A program made the position numbers and the translations under genes. The notes under the pieces were generated by a model. It had not been told where the DNA came from, ran no database searches, and saw only the letters and a list, made by a program, of their open reading frames with translations. Shown one piece after another: positions 45,423 to 54,700 of a stretch of DNA of 64,000 nucleotides. Origin of the DNA: JBCAWW01 sp039024315 (lineage in GTDB: Bacteria; Bacteroidota; Bacteroidia; J057); contig JBCCQN010000004.1 in the NCBI GenBank assembly GCA_039024315.1, forward strand, positions 1 through 64,000. The letters run 5' to 3'. The number at the start of each line of letters is the position of its first letter. Within the stretch, counting starts at the first letter, position 1.

Positions 45423-45766
45423 TATCAAATATAACTTCTCGTTTTAGTAGGCACTCCATCACCCCAAGATTCAAAAAATGACATGGGGCTTGGGGTAATA
45501 CAGGATTATCCTATCCCAAAGCAGAAATATTGGAAAAAAGTTATGGTCGCCCCCCAAGAGCATAATCCCTTTTTTTGTTAAAAGTGAGAGCATAAACATC
45601 TGTCTAGAACAGGGTCTGGCAATACAATTTACTACCCCAAGGGTGAGATGAACAGAAACCATTCTGGATCTTCTTGACATAGTTACGCCCTGGTCTCTCT
45701 GCTCATGCTGTCGAGTCAAACTCTACCTAAACTTGTTTCCAACAAAAAACCAACCCCATTATCTCT
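45423..45766. other. Non-coding region
   Basis: Nothing convincing is seen except a weak ccccaag/cttgggg stem at 45462-45495 just past the propeller gene, a possible terminator. The promoter of the next gene pair must lie here. Confidence 0.35.
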
Positions 45767-46981
45767 ATGAAAAAAATCCGAATTAGCCTGACTCTTTTTT
45801 TAATACTCTCTCTAGGAGTCAGCCAAAACCGATGCGGTCTTCCTGCGAAGATTGGGGATACCAATGTCCTCATTCAAAGAATAGCATATGCTTTCGACAA
45901 TTTAATTGAAGAAATGCAGGATGCCCCTGAAATAGTTGAACTCTTGATGACGAGAATGATAAATGATCTTAAGTTCATCGCCGATGAAACGGGTACTGAG
46001 ATCGTTCACGAAGCATATAGCTCATTAAGCCAATTGAACGGAGAATTTCATCAGCGTGTTGTTGAGATCGGTGGCTGCTTCTCTCGAGGAATGCACTCTA
46101 CCCTACAAGATGAAGTCAGAAAGATCAAAGAAAAGCTTCTCATTCAAGCTGAATCAGTTCCGATAAAGATCCCAACCATCTGCATCTCTTCACCACTTCG
46201 AATTGACCTCAACCTTCCTCCTACTTTACGTACTACTCTGTCCGTTGTTGGGTGGAAAATGGACCTTAATGGCAAATATGACGCTTTTTTAAAGAATCGC
46301 GATGGCAGTTCCTACGCTATTGGGGCCAACATCTCATCTCCAACAGTTTTCCGCAAAACACTGGAGTTGGCAAGTGTAGAATCACTTTTGAGCGATTATC
46401 ATGCAATTGAGTGGTACTATAATGACTCTCTGATCAGTTCCACTCCTATCATCCAAGAGTTTCCGCCGACATTACCACCGTGTGAAGAAACGACCATTGA
46501 GGCAAATCCCTCGATCACTCCGATTACACATATTCCACCACAAATTAATCAGGTGGGAGATGCGACATTTAGCAGAGATACCGAAGTATCGATAAAAGTG
46601 CGGTTTTTCCACGACAAACTCCACGCATGGTACCAAGTGTACTTCCGTGCACTCGAGGCTGAAGGATACTACAGAACTGGAGCAAACTTTAACAATCAAG
46701 TAACAAGTCCTGACCGAACTGAGGTAGCAGGATGGAGCGACAGGGTAATCTATTACCGAGCTCCGGCAGGTTTTGAAATCCAATCGTTTCGAGGACAAGC
46801 AAAATTTGACAACGAGGTACAAATCGTAGACATCGATACAGATGTTGATGAGTATCTCACCTCACTAGGGCAGTATCAAGTAACCGCCAAAGGAAGCAAG
46901 AATCAAGCTGGTACTGAGACTGGTGTCTTAGTCAATCCCACCCATGGTCCGACCGTATTGATAAAAAATATCTGCAACTAA
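45767..46981 (+). CDS. Exported protein of unknown function
   Basis: A 404-residue protein with a signal peptide (MKKIRISLTLFLILSLGVSQ, N-R-C could also be a lipobox). The first half is helical (IAYAFDNLIEEMQDAPEIVE); the second half is rich in beta structure and includes WKMDLNGKYDAFLKNRDGSS and FFHDKLHAWYQVYFRALEAE. No family recognised. It is followed after 14 bases by the outer-membrane-like gene, so the two are probably an operon acting in the cell envelope. Confidence 0.6.
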   Translation: MKKIRISLTLFLILSLGVSQNRCGLPAKIGDTNVLIQRIAYAFDNLIEEMQDAPEIVELLMTRMINDLKFIADETGTEIVHEAYSSLSQLNGEFHQRVVEIGGCFSRGMHSTLQDEVRKIKEKLLIQAESVPIKIPTICISSPLRIDLNLPPTLRTTLSVVGWKMDLNGKYDAFLKNRDGSSYAIGANISSPTVFRKTLELASVESLLSDYHAIEWYYNDSLISSTPIIQEFPPTLPPCEETTIEANPSITPITHIPPQINQVGDATFSRDTEVSIKVRFFHDKLHAWYQVYFRALEAEGYYRTGANFNNQVTSPDRTEVAGWSDRVIYYRAPAGFEIQSFRGQAKFDNEVQIVDIDTDVDEYLTSLGQYQVTAKGSKNQAGTETGVLVNPTHGPTVLIKNICN

Positions 46982-46995
46982 TAAATAACCTTACT

Positions 46996-47835
46996 ATGAA
47001 ACCCTTATTTCTCATCCTATTTTGTTTATTCTGCGTAGCCACCTTTGCGCAAGATCCGCTAGGGGCATCTGATTGTAATCCAAAAGATTTAGTTGTGCTT
47101 CGCAACGGAACGATCAAGTGTACCAATGTATTTGGAGAAGATGGACGTCAATACTGGGTAGAAGATTCTGTAAACGGGCGTAAGGTTCAATACTCTGTTG
47201 ACTACAAAGAAGTATTAAGGATTACATATCAAGTTTGTGACTGCGGTCTTCAAAGTATCGCCGAGCCAACTCGAAATTCTCAGGCACTACGCCAACCCTA
47301 TATTCTCGTAAATGCCCATCCTATCCAAAAGATAGTGCCATCCCAAGCATTTGGCATTGGAGGTGGAATTATCTTGGATAATATCTGGCCCATTTCAGTT
47401 ACCCCCCTGTTTGAAGGTTCCATTAACAGAGTTAGCTACACAACCTGTGACTTTTCAACCGTTCAATGCGCACTGAACGACTCGCTTAATATCCCTCGTA
47501 AGGGTTGGATGTTTGCATTGGGAACCTCGATCCTTGCAGGGCGTAGCCCTCTGAAGTTAGAGGGTGGAATTGGACTAATGTTTGAGAGTATCAATAATCC
47601 GACCTTAACATCTGATACCCTTGTTCGTCCCAGCAGCCCAGTCACCCCTCCGTCAACTAACGAAGCCCTTAAAACTGTTCCCTACATCAAAGGGGGAATA
47701 AGATACGTCTCTTCTGGTGGAGTTCTCCTTGGACTAGCGGTCCAGACTCGCTTCGCTAGAGAGGATTCTTACTTTTTCGGACCAAGGCTCAATCCATCTA
47801 CTGGAATTACAGCTAATATTGGGTTCAGCTTTTAG
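46996..47835 (+). CDS. Probable outer-membrane beta-barrel-like protein
   Basis: A 279-residue protein with a signal peptide (FLILFCLFCVATFAQ). The N-terminal part after it is Cys-containing (QVCDCG) and the rest alternates polar and hydrophobic residues (FGIGGGIILDNIWPISVTPL, YIKGGIRYVSSGGVLLGLAV), ending in the outer-membrane type ITANIGFSF with a terminal Phe. The layout suggests an outer-membrane porin-like barrel of about eight strands. Start 14 bases after the upstream gene's stop. Confidence 0.6.
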   Translation: MKPLFLILFCLFCVATFAQDPLGASDCNPKDLVVLRNGTIKCTNVFGEDGRQYWVEDSVNGRKVQYSVDYKEVLRITYQVCDCGLQSIAEPTRNSQALRQPYILVNAHPIQKIVPSQAFGIGGGIILDNIWPISVTPLFEGSINRVSYTTCDFSTVQCALNDSLNIPRKGWMFALGTSILAGRSPLKLEGGIGLMFESINNPTLTSDTLVRPSSPVTPPSTNEALKTVPYIKGGIRYVSSGGVLLGLAVQTRFAREDSYFFGPRLNPSTGITANIGFSF

Positions 47836-47860
47836 ATCGAACGTTCAAAAGGATTAATTC

Positions 47861-47903
47861 AGCTTTGGGTCAACTCGTAATAGAATTGACCCAAAGCTTT
47901 TTA
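47861..47903 (+). terminator. Terminator of the envelope operon
   Basis: agctttgggtcaa (47861-47873) and ttgacccaaagct (47886-47898) pair perfectly over 13 bp and are followed by ttttta. Confidence 0.85.
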
Positions 47904-47993
47904 CTGATTAGTATTTTATCAATTGCAGATTATCTATAACCGTTCTTTTAAAGGTTTATGTAGGTGGGTTTTCTATATTACAGAAAGAAAAAG

Positions 47994-48686
47994 TTACTTA
48001 TCGTCTTTTTCTTCCTGTTCTTTTTCCTTCGGTTTAGCCAGTAGCTCGGTTGTATCTTTCAAACGGACTTTCTCTAATACTCCTAATACAGAGGTGACTT
48101 TCTGCGTTCGGCGTTTAGCTTCTTCGTTCAAGATAGTGTACCCAAGTTCAGCTATACCAAGGAGATCAAGTGCTGCTAACTCTGGACCCCCTTCTTTAAA
48201 AAAGGTTGGATTCGGAAGATTACCTTCAAATTTAATTTCCATTAATTCCTCTACATTTGTGTCAATCGCTTCAATCACTTTCTCATAGGGCTTAAGCTGG
48301 TCGGGTAAATCACCCTTACCTTTGATACATTGATCAAGTTTCTTGTATGCCCGTAAGTTATTCTTGGCATACATATCAACAGCCAGTTGATTGATCAGAA
48401 TATCTACGTTGACTTTGATCGCTAGATATTTCTCCTGAGCTTTTTTAAGTTGCGCAGTAGCAGGAGCGCTGGCGATAACATCTCCAGGAGTCATTGTATC
48501 TTTCACAAAGTTGCTTTGATACTGTTTCGTCAGGAAGATCATTTTCCCTTGGGCAGATGCGCGCACCGAAGTAAGGTAGGCCGCTAGTCCCAAGCTCTTT
48601 TGATTTTCAGGTTTAAAGGCTGATAAATCTTGTGCATAAGATGGCATTGCACTTACAAGTGCAATTGCGAGAATTACAAAACGCAT
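47994..48686 (-). CDS. Exported helical protein of unknown function
   Basis: A 230-residue protein with a signal peptide (MRFVILAIALVSAMPSYAQ, then DLSAF). The mature part is helical (KKAQEKYLAIKVNVDILINQ, EKVIEAIDTNVEELMEIKFE), with no Cys and a very basic/acidic tail (LLAKPKEKEQEEKDDK). It resembles no family I know. It probably acts in the periplasm, and lies next to the stand-alone EAD11-like gene on the same strand, 116 bases downstream of it. Confidence 0.65.
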   Translation of the reverse strand: MRFVILAIALVSAMPSYAQDLSAFKPENQKSLGLAAYLTSVRASAQGKMIFLTKQYQSNFVKDTMTPGDVIASAPATAQLKKAQEKYLAIKVNVDILINQLAVDMYAKNNLRAYKKLDQCIKGKGDLPDQLKPYEKVIEAIDTNVEELMEIKFEGNLPNPTFFKEGGPELAALDLLGIAELGYTILNEEAKRRTQKVTSVLGVLEKVRLKDTTELLAKPKEKEQEEKDDK

Positions 48687-48802
48687 GATTAAGTGTTTCT
48701 ATAGTTAAAAAAGTGTTGAGAGGACACCTGAGTGATGTAACGAGATTATGGAAAATCAATTTCATCTCATGCCTTAAATTTTTCGATCGGCTGAACAATC
48801 TT

Positions 48803-49087
48803 TCACTGTTCGTATTCTTTTAAAATAGACATTTCGTACACTATCTCTAAAAGTGCCTGCTCTATCTGAGACTTGTAGCTCAGGTACTGCTCAAACGAAA
48901 GTGAACCAGATCTTCTTTCCTGTTGAACGGTAGTCATACGAACTTTTGTCATGACAATTTCCTTCCGCTTACTCAAATATTCCTTTTCTAAAGGAAGGTA
49001 GTTAAGCAGTAGACCAATAGCTTCATTCAGGTGATTATTCATCACCTGATCTTCAATGACAGCTATGTCGGCTACTGTTAACATCAT
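48803..49087 (-). CDS. Stand-alone EAD11-like helical protein
   Basis: A 94-residue protein: VMNNHLNEAIGLLLNYLPLE, KEYLSKRKEIVMTKVRMTTV, QQERRSGSLSFEQYLSYKSQIEQALLEIV. This is the effector-associated domain 11 pattern: a helix with L-x-x-Ai-x-L-L, a long second helix of basic residues, then r-x-x-G-x-l-s-x-e-x-y and a closing helix with I-x-x-A-L-L-e-i-v. It is a single-domain version of the units found at both ends of the two 329-residue proteins at 27693 and 31218. EADs pair with effectors through like-with-like contact, so it may link to those or to a protein outside the window. Confidence 0.75.
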   Translation of the reverse strand: MMLTVADIAVIEDQVMNNHLNEAIGLLLNYLPLEKEYLSKRKEIVMTKVRMTTVQQERRSGSLSFEQYLSYKSQIEQALLEIVYEMSILKEYEQ

Positions 49088-49707
49088 TAATTATCCTAAT
49101 ATATTCTTCTCTTTGCTTCGTCCATTTTGGCTTATCAAGTTACCGTCTTTTCCCTTTTTCAAGGTAACACTCAAGCTAGTAGAGAGCTATTAGGAACGAG
49201 CTATTAAGTGAGAATTTTAATGCATTCAGTCCCTACTTCATGTCTGGGCTGATTCTTCTCATTCACCTCCGCTAAAGAACAGGAAGCAAAATACCTTTTT
49301 CATCATCCCGATTGGACATGAAACCTCAAACCGATCCATTTTGGCTAAAATCAGCGATTTCTGACAAGAACTTTTCCCTACTTAACGCACCTACGCTATT
49401 CCATCAGGGAATGGTGGATGACACGTTCAATGGCGTAATCTCAATTCGAAAGATCTTTATCCCCCGATACGATTGGGTATAAGTTAGGCGAACACTTTTA
49501 CCATAGCTATCCTTCAATGCCTACACCTCAACCAGCCCTTCGAGCTGCCATCCTGCCCATAATGGAGGAACAAAAAAGCCGTAAACTTTGAAGCTAACGC
49601 GCAAGGCCTTTCTAGGTTAGTACAACAAAAAACCTCATCGTTGATGAGGTTCGTATTACCACCAATTAATTCATCATTGGCTAATCTTTACAGTCATCAC
49701 GGGAAGG
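49088..49707. other. 620-bp non-coding region
   Basis: No frame here resembles a gene. It contains the promoter of the EAD11-like gene and, at its right end, the terminator of the Imm52-like gene (49631-49651). I see no repeat or RNA structure in the rest. Confidence 0.4.
49631..49651 (-). terminator. Terminator of the Imm52-like gene
   Basis: aacctcat (49631-49638) and atgaggtt (49644-49651) form the stem; on the minus strand it is followed by ttttttgtt. Confidence 0.75.
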
Positions 49708-50205
49708 CTAAAGCTTCCACCACGGTCGCTTCCAGATCTTTTCCCGATCAACCATGATGTAGTCCGGATTCCACGTCTCCTTCATAAGCTCAATGAGTCT
49801 ATCTTGATTCTCTTTCTTTAGAAAGAAGTCCCGATGAGAACCACCATAAGGTAAGCGTAAGACACAGTTATTCTTAGCGAAGTCCACTAATCCATTCATA
49901 GCAAAACTCATACTAGCTGCCCCCTCTTCAGTATCTGCGCCATTCCAACCACCAAAAGAGAGAGGTAGATTGTCAAATCTTTCTTCTTTTGAAGCCGTAA
50001 GTTCATGCATGACATTCTTAACAGTAATGTCCATTATACGTTCGAGAGATTCTTCTCTAGACATACCAGAGTAGTACCATTGACCAAAGACGTCTGGTTG
50101 AATCTGCTTTAAATGACCTAAGAAATCAACAATCCTTTGAGATACGATCTTAATGTCTTCTCGGCGTTGTCCCCAATGAGCTACAAGTGAAGTAAATTTG
50201 TACAT
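49708..50205 (-). CDS. Imm52-like immunity protein
   Basis: A 165-residue cytoplasmic protein. The start VAHWGQRREDIKIVSQRIVD, FLGHLKQIQ, WYYSGMSREESLERI, then PLSFGGWNGADTEE and NCVLRLPYGG follow, as I remember it, the Imm52 pattern (YWGpRxE...fLxxL...W...sFxxWNG...N-x-v-x-l-x-lP). Imm52 proteins protect against RHS-type or other nuclease toxins. It lies at the far end of a run of four genes downstream of the RHS toxin and has its own terminator. Its cognate toxin need not be the one next door; orphan immunity genes are common in these loci. Confidence 0.68.
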   Translation of the reverse strand: MYKFTSLVAHWGQRREDIKIVSQRIVDFLGHLKQIQPDVFGQWYYSGMSREESLERIMDITVKNVMHELTASKEERFDNLPLSFGGWNGADTEEGAASMSFAMNGLVDFAKNNCVLRLPYGGSHRDFFLKKENQDRLIELMKETWNPDYIMVDREKIWKRPWWKL

Positions 50206-50316
50206 GGATTGAAATATGGAGAGTATGGTCTTTAAAACGTAAAGGGACGAATTGTGTAGCCACCGTTCATTTTTTCACATCGCCCTGTATGGTAACGTCA
50301 TTTTGAATTTATACCT

Positions 50317-50815
50317 CTAGAGAATTCCCAGCAGCTCCCAGTTATCTCTAAAACCTTCAGCAAAGGTCTTGTCTTCTTTGTCTGGCACAAAACTCCTAAT
50401 ATTACTATCCCTCCTTGGCTTCCCAGATTTTTGTTTTCCTTGGAGCCACTTCTTATGACCGGCGGACACATATTCAGCGAAATCGTTATGGGGAATGATG
50501 TAATAGTCCGGGAGTTCATCGAGATCCTTGAAGTTTACAAACACGTAAAACAGGTTTTTGATGTCGGTCTTTTGCTCCACTTTCTTCCCTAGTAGCCAAC
50601 CTTTCTTATTTCTCTGCGAGCGGGTTTTCACCTGAATATTGGCAGTAGCACCTTTCTCCAGATTGGTGGCAATAATATCTATGAGGGGGGGTGTTTTTGA
50701 GCGTAAGCGTAGCTATGACACCTCGTCTGGATAATTCTGAGGCAACGATAAATTCACCAGCAGAACCAATAATATTGTTATCGATAATGAGGTTAGTTTT
50801 CTTTTGCTTACTCAT
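50317..50815 (-). pseudogene. PD-(D/E)XK-type nuclease-like protein, broken by a frameshift in a run of seven G
   Basis: Two overlapping frames are parts of one protein. The first (ATG 50815) gives MSKQKKTNLIIDNNIIGSAG, EFIVASELSRRGVIATLTLK and ends out of frame; the second gives IDIIATNLEKG, ANIQVKTRSQRNK, FYVFVNFKDLDELPDYYI and runs to 50317. They join at the run of G at 50685-50691 (C7 on the coding strand). Joined, GEFIVASEL supplies a Glu, IDII an Asp and IQVKT the QxK motif of the superfamily. The total is 499 bases, one more than a whole number of codons. Either a real frameshift, a phase-variable tract or a sequencing slip in the homopolymer. Confidence 0.78.
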
Positions 50816-50951
50816 AGTGTAAGTAATTATATCCAATGCGTTGAATGTGCCCAAAATTATGGCTCAAAATACCATCCTACTATTCTCAGCCCTTATTACT
50901 TCCTACCTTCGTCAGGCTTTAACAACTTATAATCAACCGCTATCCTGTTTA

Positions 50952-51266
50952 TTAATCTGAAAGAGTGATCACCTTTTTATTATCTTTAATAGCCTGCTGT
51001 AAGAAAGTTATCATGTTTTTAACAGTCAATTCGGCTGGTTCTGAAAGACTTCCTTTCAAGAGTAAATTAAGCTCATTTCTAATAGTCACTAATTCATCTG
51101 AGTAAAAAGTCACCGTCCCCTCTATCCCATAGTAGTTTTTAATTTTCAGCAAGGTATGCAGTTGTAGTCTTTTTGCATGATCCTGTATTTCGTTAAAGGC
51201 ATCATAACTAATTTGTACAGGGTTCTCTGAGTAAACTACTTTTTCTATTGCTGTAAATGACATCAT
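50952..51266 (-). CDS. Small protein in the toxin locus, possible immunity protein
   Basis: A 104-residue soluble helical protein (VQISYDAFNEIQDHAKRLQL, LLLKGSLSEPAELTVKNMIT). No signal or membrane segment and no recognised family. Its position in the array downstream of the RHS gene and its small size suggest an immunity protein. Thirty-seven bases separate it from the gene upstream, so cotranscription is likely. Confidence 0.55.
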   Translation of the reverse strand: MMSFTAIEKVVYSENPVQISYDAFNEIQDHAKRLQLHTLLKIKNYYGIEGTVTFYSDELVTIRNELNLLLKGSLSEPAELTVKNMITFLQQAIKDNKKVITLSD

Positions 51267-51303
51267 AATTTCATTGATTGGGTTAAGCTAACACCTTACT
51301 TCT

Positions 51304-51729
51304 CTATTTAATCCACTCACACTTTGGTAATGCCCATTCATCTGAAAGTTGAATAATATCAAGAATCTGATCTTGAGTTTTAATCAAGAAATGCGTGAGT
51401 CTCCCCTTATCAATTTCGTAGTTTTGATCGTTTACCCAAGCAATAAAATCACTTTCAGATGTTTTGTAAAAGCACCAAGATTTATTGTCTGGATGGTGTT
51501 CAAAAATCGTATCATTCCTTAAACGCTTACCCTCATCTATTACACGATACGCTATATTTTTAGGAAAACTGATTTTCATTTTTTTTATGGTTACTTCTTT
51601 CTCTATCCATTCAATAATCAAAAAACACTGATCTGGTCCGTCAGAAAACTGGTGGAAGAAAGGGATATCATTAATCCCCTCAACAGGTTTCCATATATTG
51701 AATTTATTCACTAGTTGATTCTGGTTCAT
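51304..51729 (-). CDS. Candidate cognate immunity protein of the RHS toxin
   Basis: A 141-residue cytoplasmic protein (FNIWKPVEGINDIPFFHQFS, FLIIEWIEKEVTIKKMKISF, DFIAWVNDQNYEIDKGRLTH). Its start codon lies inside the last 26 bases of the RHS gene (51704-51729), in a different frame, so its translation is coupled to the toxin's. That overlap at the 3' end of an RHS gene is the usual place of the immunity gene. I know no named family for it. No signal peptide, consistent with neutralising a toxin in the cytoplasm of the producer. Confidence 0.72.
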   Translation of the reverse strand: MNQNQLVNKFNIWKPVEGINDIPFFHQFSDGPDQCFLIIEWIEKEVTIKKMKISFPKNIAYRVIDEGKRLRNDTIFEHHPDNKSWCFYKTSESDFIAWVNDQNYEIDKGRLTHFLIKTQDQILDIIQLSDEWALPKCEWIK

Positions 51730-54700
51730 ATCGAATTTTAGTATCAGGATTTACTCCATCTTTGGGTTGAACTTCTAATGTTGCGCGTCCATCTTTTGTA
51801 CTGGGTCGAGCTACTACTGTTCCTCCTCCATCAAGATCACCAATTGTAACCTCACCTTCGTGACGAACATTTTGTGGACCTAATTTGAAGAAGTCATCAA
51901 ATACATCTTCTGCTGTACCATTTTTTTGCCATTTATTAGCTCCGTAATCTGGATTACGTGGACTTTTTCCAATTGGCTCAGCTCCTTCTAGGATATCGCC
52001 TAAAGAGTCTTCCCATCCGTAGGTTGATTCTATATAGATACCTGATTCGACTGTCTCTGGAATAAACTGGAATGGTGACTGAATATCTACCGGTGGTGAA
52101 TTATCCAAAACATGAGCTACTCCCAGAGTACCAATAATAACTACTCCTGCAACAGCTAAAGCCTTAGCGGTTTCAACAAGCACAATACCTCCGAGAACTG
52201 CAGCACCAAGAATACTTTCTCCATTTGGATCAACATATGCTAAAGGATTATTCCTCGCATACGTATACAGATTCAACTGTTGAGGATCTTGAAGGAACGT
52301 CTCTGGCCCATACAAACTCGCCGGATCCTGCGACATAAACCTTCTCATGTCTCCACCATAGTATCGCGCTCCCATGTAGAGCAATCCTGTCTCTGTGTCT
52401 GAGTAATGATTCGTGTAGGTTTTGTCCGCCTCAAACGAACCTGAATTAATCCGCTCTGATCCAAACGGGAAGTAATCCAGTGATTGCAGGACATTCCCCT
52501 GATCATCAATGGTCAGTGATGATGAATTCAGGTGATCCGAGAGATTGTAGGTCAAGGTTCCACCCTTGATGGTCGCGATCTGCATTGCACCAGAGTAGAC
52601 AGAAGCGGTATTAGTGGTTCCGTCTGTGTGGAAGAGTTTGTTAGCGTAGATAGTGGTGTTGGTTCCATTATCCTTGGTTACACGTTGTCCACTGTGATCA
52701 TACGTGTATGACGTGGTTGATGAACTTCCTCCTCCCGATGTAGTCCCCAGGAAACTGGTAAAGTCTATCGCTTGGAACCAGGCCGCGAACATTTGTCCTG
52801 AGAAAGGACGTTCGTAGGTAATGGTACTTGGATCTGAGAGATATGATGACCATGATCCGGTACGTGAATATGAGTTTCCTACTCCTCGTGAGGTATTGGT
52901 CATGGTTGTCATGACGTTATCCGAGGTAAGAGTTTGCGGAAGGGTTAGGGTCAGGGTTTGCCAACCTTGGTTGTTCCCTGTATCTCCGTCTGCTTTAAAG
53001 ACATGCTGTACGAACAGATCAGGATGAGACAAGATCGTGATGGTTGAGTAGCGGGTTCCCGCGTATTCACTCGCGACTGAGATCTGGTTGGTGGTGCTTG
53101 GTACGGGACTGGTTCCTTCTCCAAAGGTGGTAACAATACTAGTTGAACCTTCTCCGATGCCGTCTCTCTCTGAGTAGGAGGTGGTGAGGGCAAAGGTTTT
53201 GTCTGTGTCATAGCTTTGACCCAGGGTGGTACTGGTGTAGGCCGTTGGGATAGCTACGCCGTCCTGATGACTTGTCCAGGCATCGATGGTGACCTCTTCT
53301 GTTGTCCAGGCTGAGCCCAGGTTGACCTGGTACAAGGTCTGGAAGCCAGCTCGTGGTAGACGGTTCTGTGCGCCAAAGCGTTCGAGGGTAACGTCATTGC
53401 TTCCGCTCTTGGTAATCCGGGTTCCAAAGGTAGCCCCGTAATGAGCGGCTCCGTTTCCGTTGGTAGTCTGTCCCCCGTCAATGATAACGGTGTTGGTCTG
53501 GTGAGGATTGGTAAAGGTATGGGTGGTGGTCTGAAGAGTGTTTTGACTTCCCTGTGCCAGGGTGACTTCACCGACCTCTGACAATTCGAATCCGTCAGTG
53601 GTACAGTCCGCCAGACATTCGACTACGGTAATCGTTCCACGCCAATCATTGGCACTGTTTTGACGATCCAGTTGCAGGCCATTGGCCGAGGTGGTGGTCG
53701 CAAAGTTACCAAACGGATCTCCTGATACGCGGACACCGTCTTCGCGTGGGCTACGGTTGTTAGGATCATCTGATCCTCCGTTGACGATGGCAAAGTAGTT
53801 ACTGCTGAGATCCTGATCCAGGATCAAGGTGTAATCTGTTCCGGTAAAGATCGCGTCATCAATCACATAGGTAGTAGTACGGATGACGTCCGGGGTTGAT
53901 GAACCTCCGCCGGTAGTAACGGTCGAACTGGTAAGTTGATTCTTGTAGTTGTAGGCAAAGCTGTCACTGTCGATACCGATGACATTTCCGTTAGCATCGT
54001 AACTGTAGTTGATGCCATTGATGTCTGATACGGCCTGCGGGTGAGCGGCGTTGTAGCTGTAGGTATCATTACCAGCGGTCAGAATATTCCCGGTTGGGCT
54101 GTAGCTGTAATTGTAGGTGTAGTCCTGATTGTTGGCGCTGTTGGTGATGGTGGCACTCGTCAGACGGTTGAGGTCATCGTAGGTAAAGGTCGAGAGCTTG
54201 GCAATCCCACCGGTGCTTTGATCGTTGATGGTCAGGACGTTCCCGTTGTTGTCGTAGGTATAGCTGATGTCCTGGATACCTGGGGTGGTCTTGTTAGTCA
54301 GACGGTAAAGTTGATTACTGTCATAGGTGTAGGTGATCAATCCAACGGTTGGCAGATATTGACCAGTCACTTGGCGATTCGGCATGTACAATGTTTGGCT
54401 CACCAAGGCAGTCGTACCATTGAGGGTAATCGTATTGATGAGATTCTCGTTGTAGTAGGTATAGGTAATGACATTACCATCGGGATAGCTGATATCGGTC
54501 GCGCGACTGTGGCGATCATTGGTATACGTAGTGGTGTAGGTGGTGCCATTGACGGTGCGGGCCTCGCTGGATAGGTATCCCATACCGTCAAAGGTGTAGG
54601 CGGTGGTAATGCCTTGGCTGGTGGTGCTGGTCAATTGACCCAGGGCATTAGGCCCCTGATCATAGGTGTAGGTAACGGTATCAGCGCCGCTGATTTCGGT

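Noticed and set aside
45471..45719. 82-codon minus-strand frame between the propeller gene and the exported-protein gene
   Set aside because: Composition is unlike the neighbours, no start context, no family resemblance; more likely chance.
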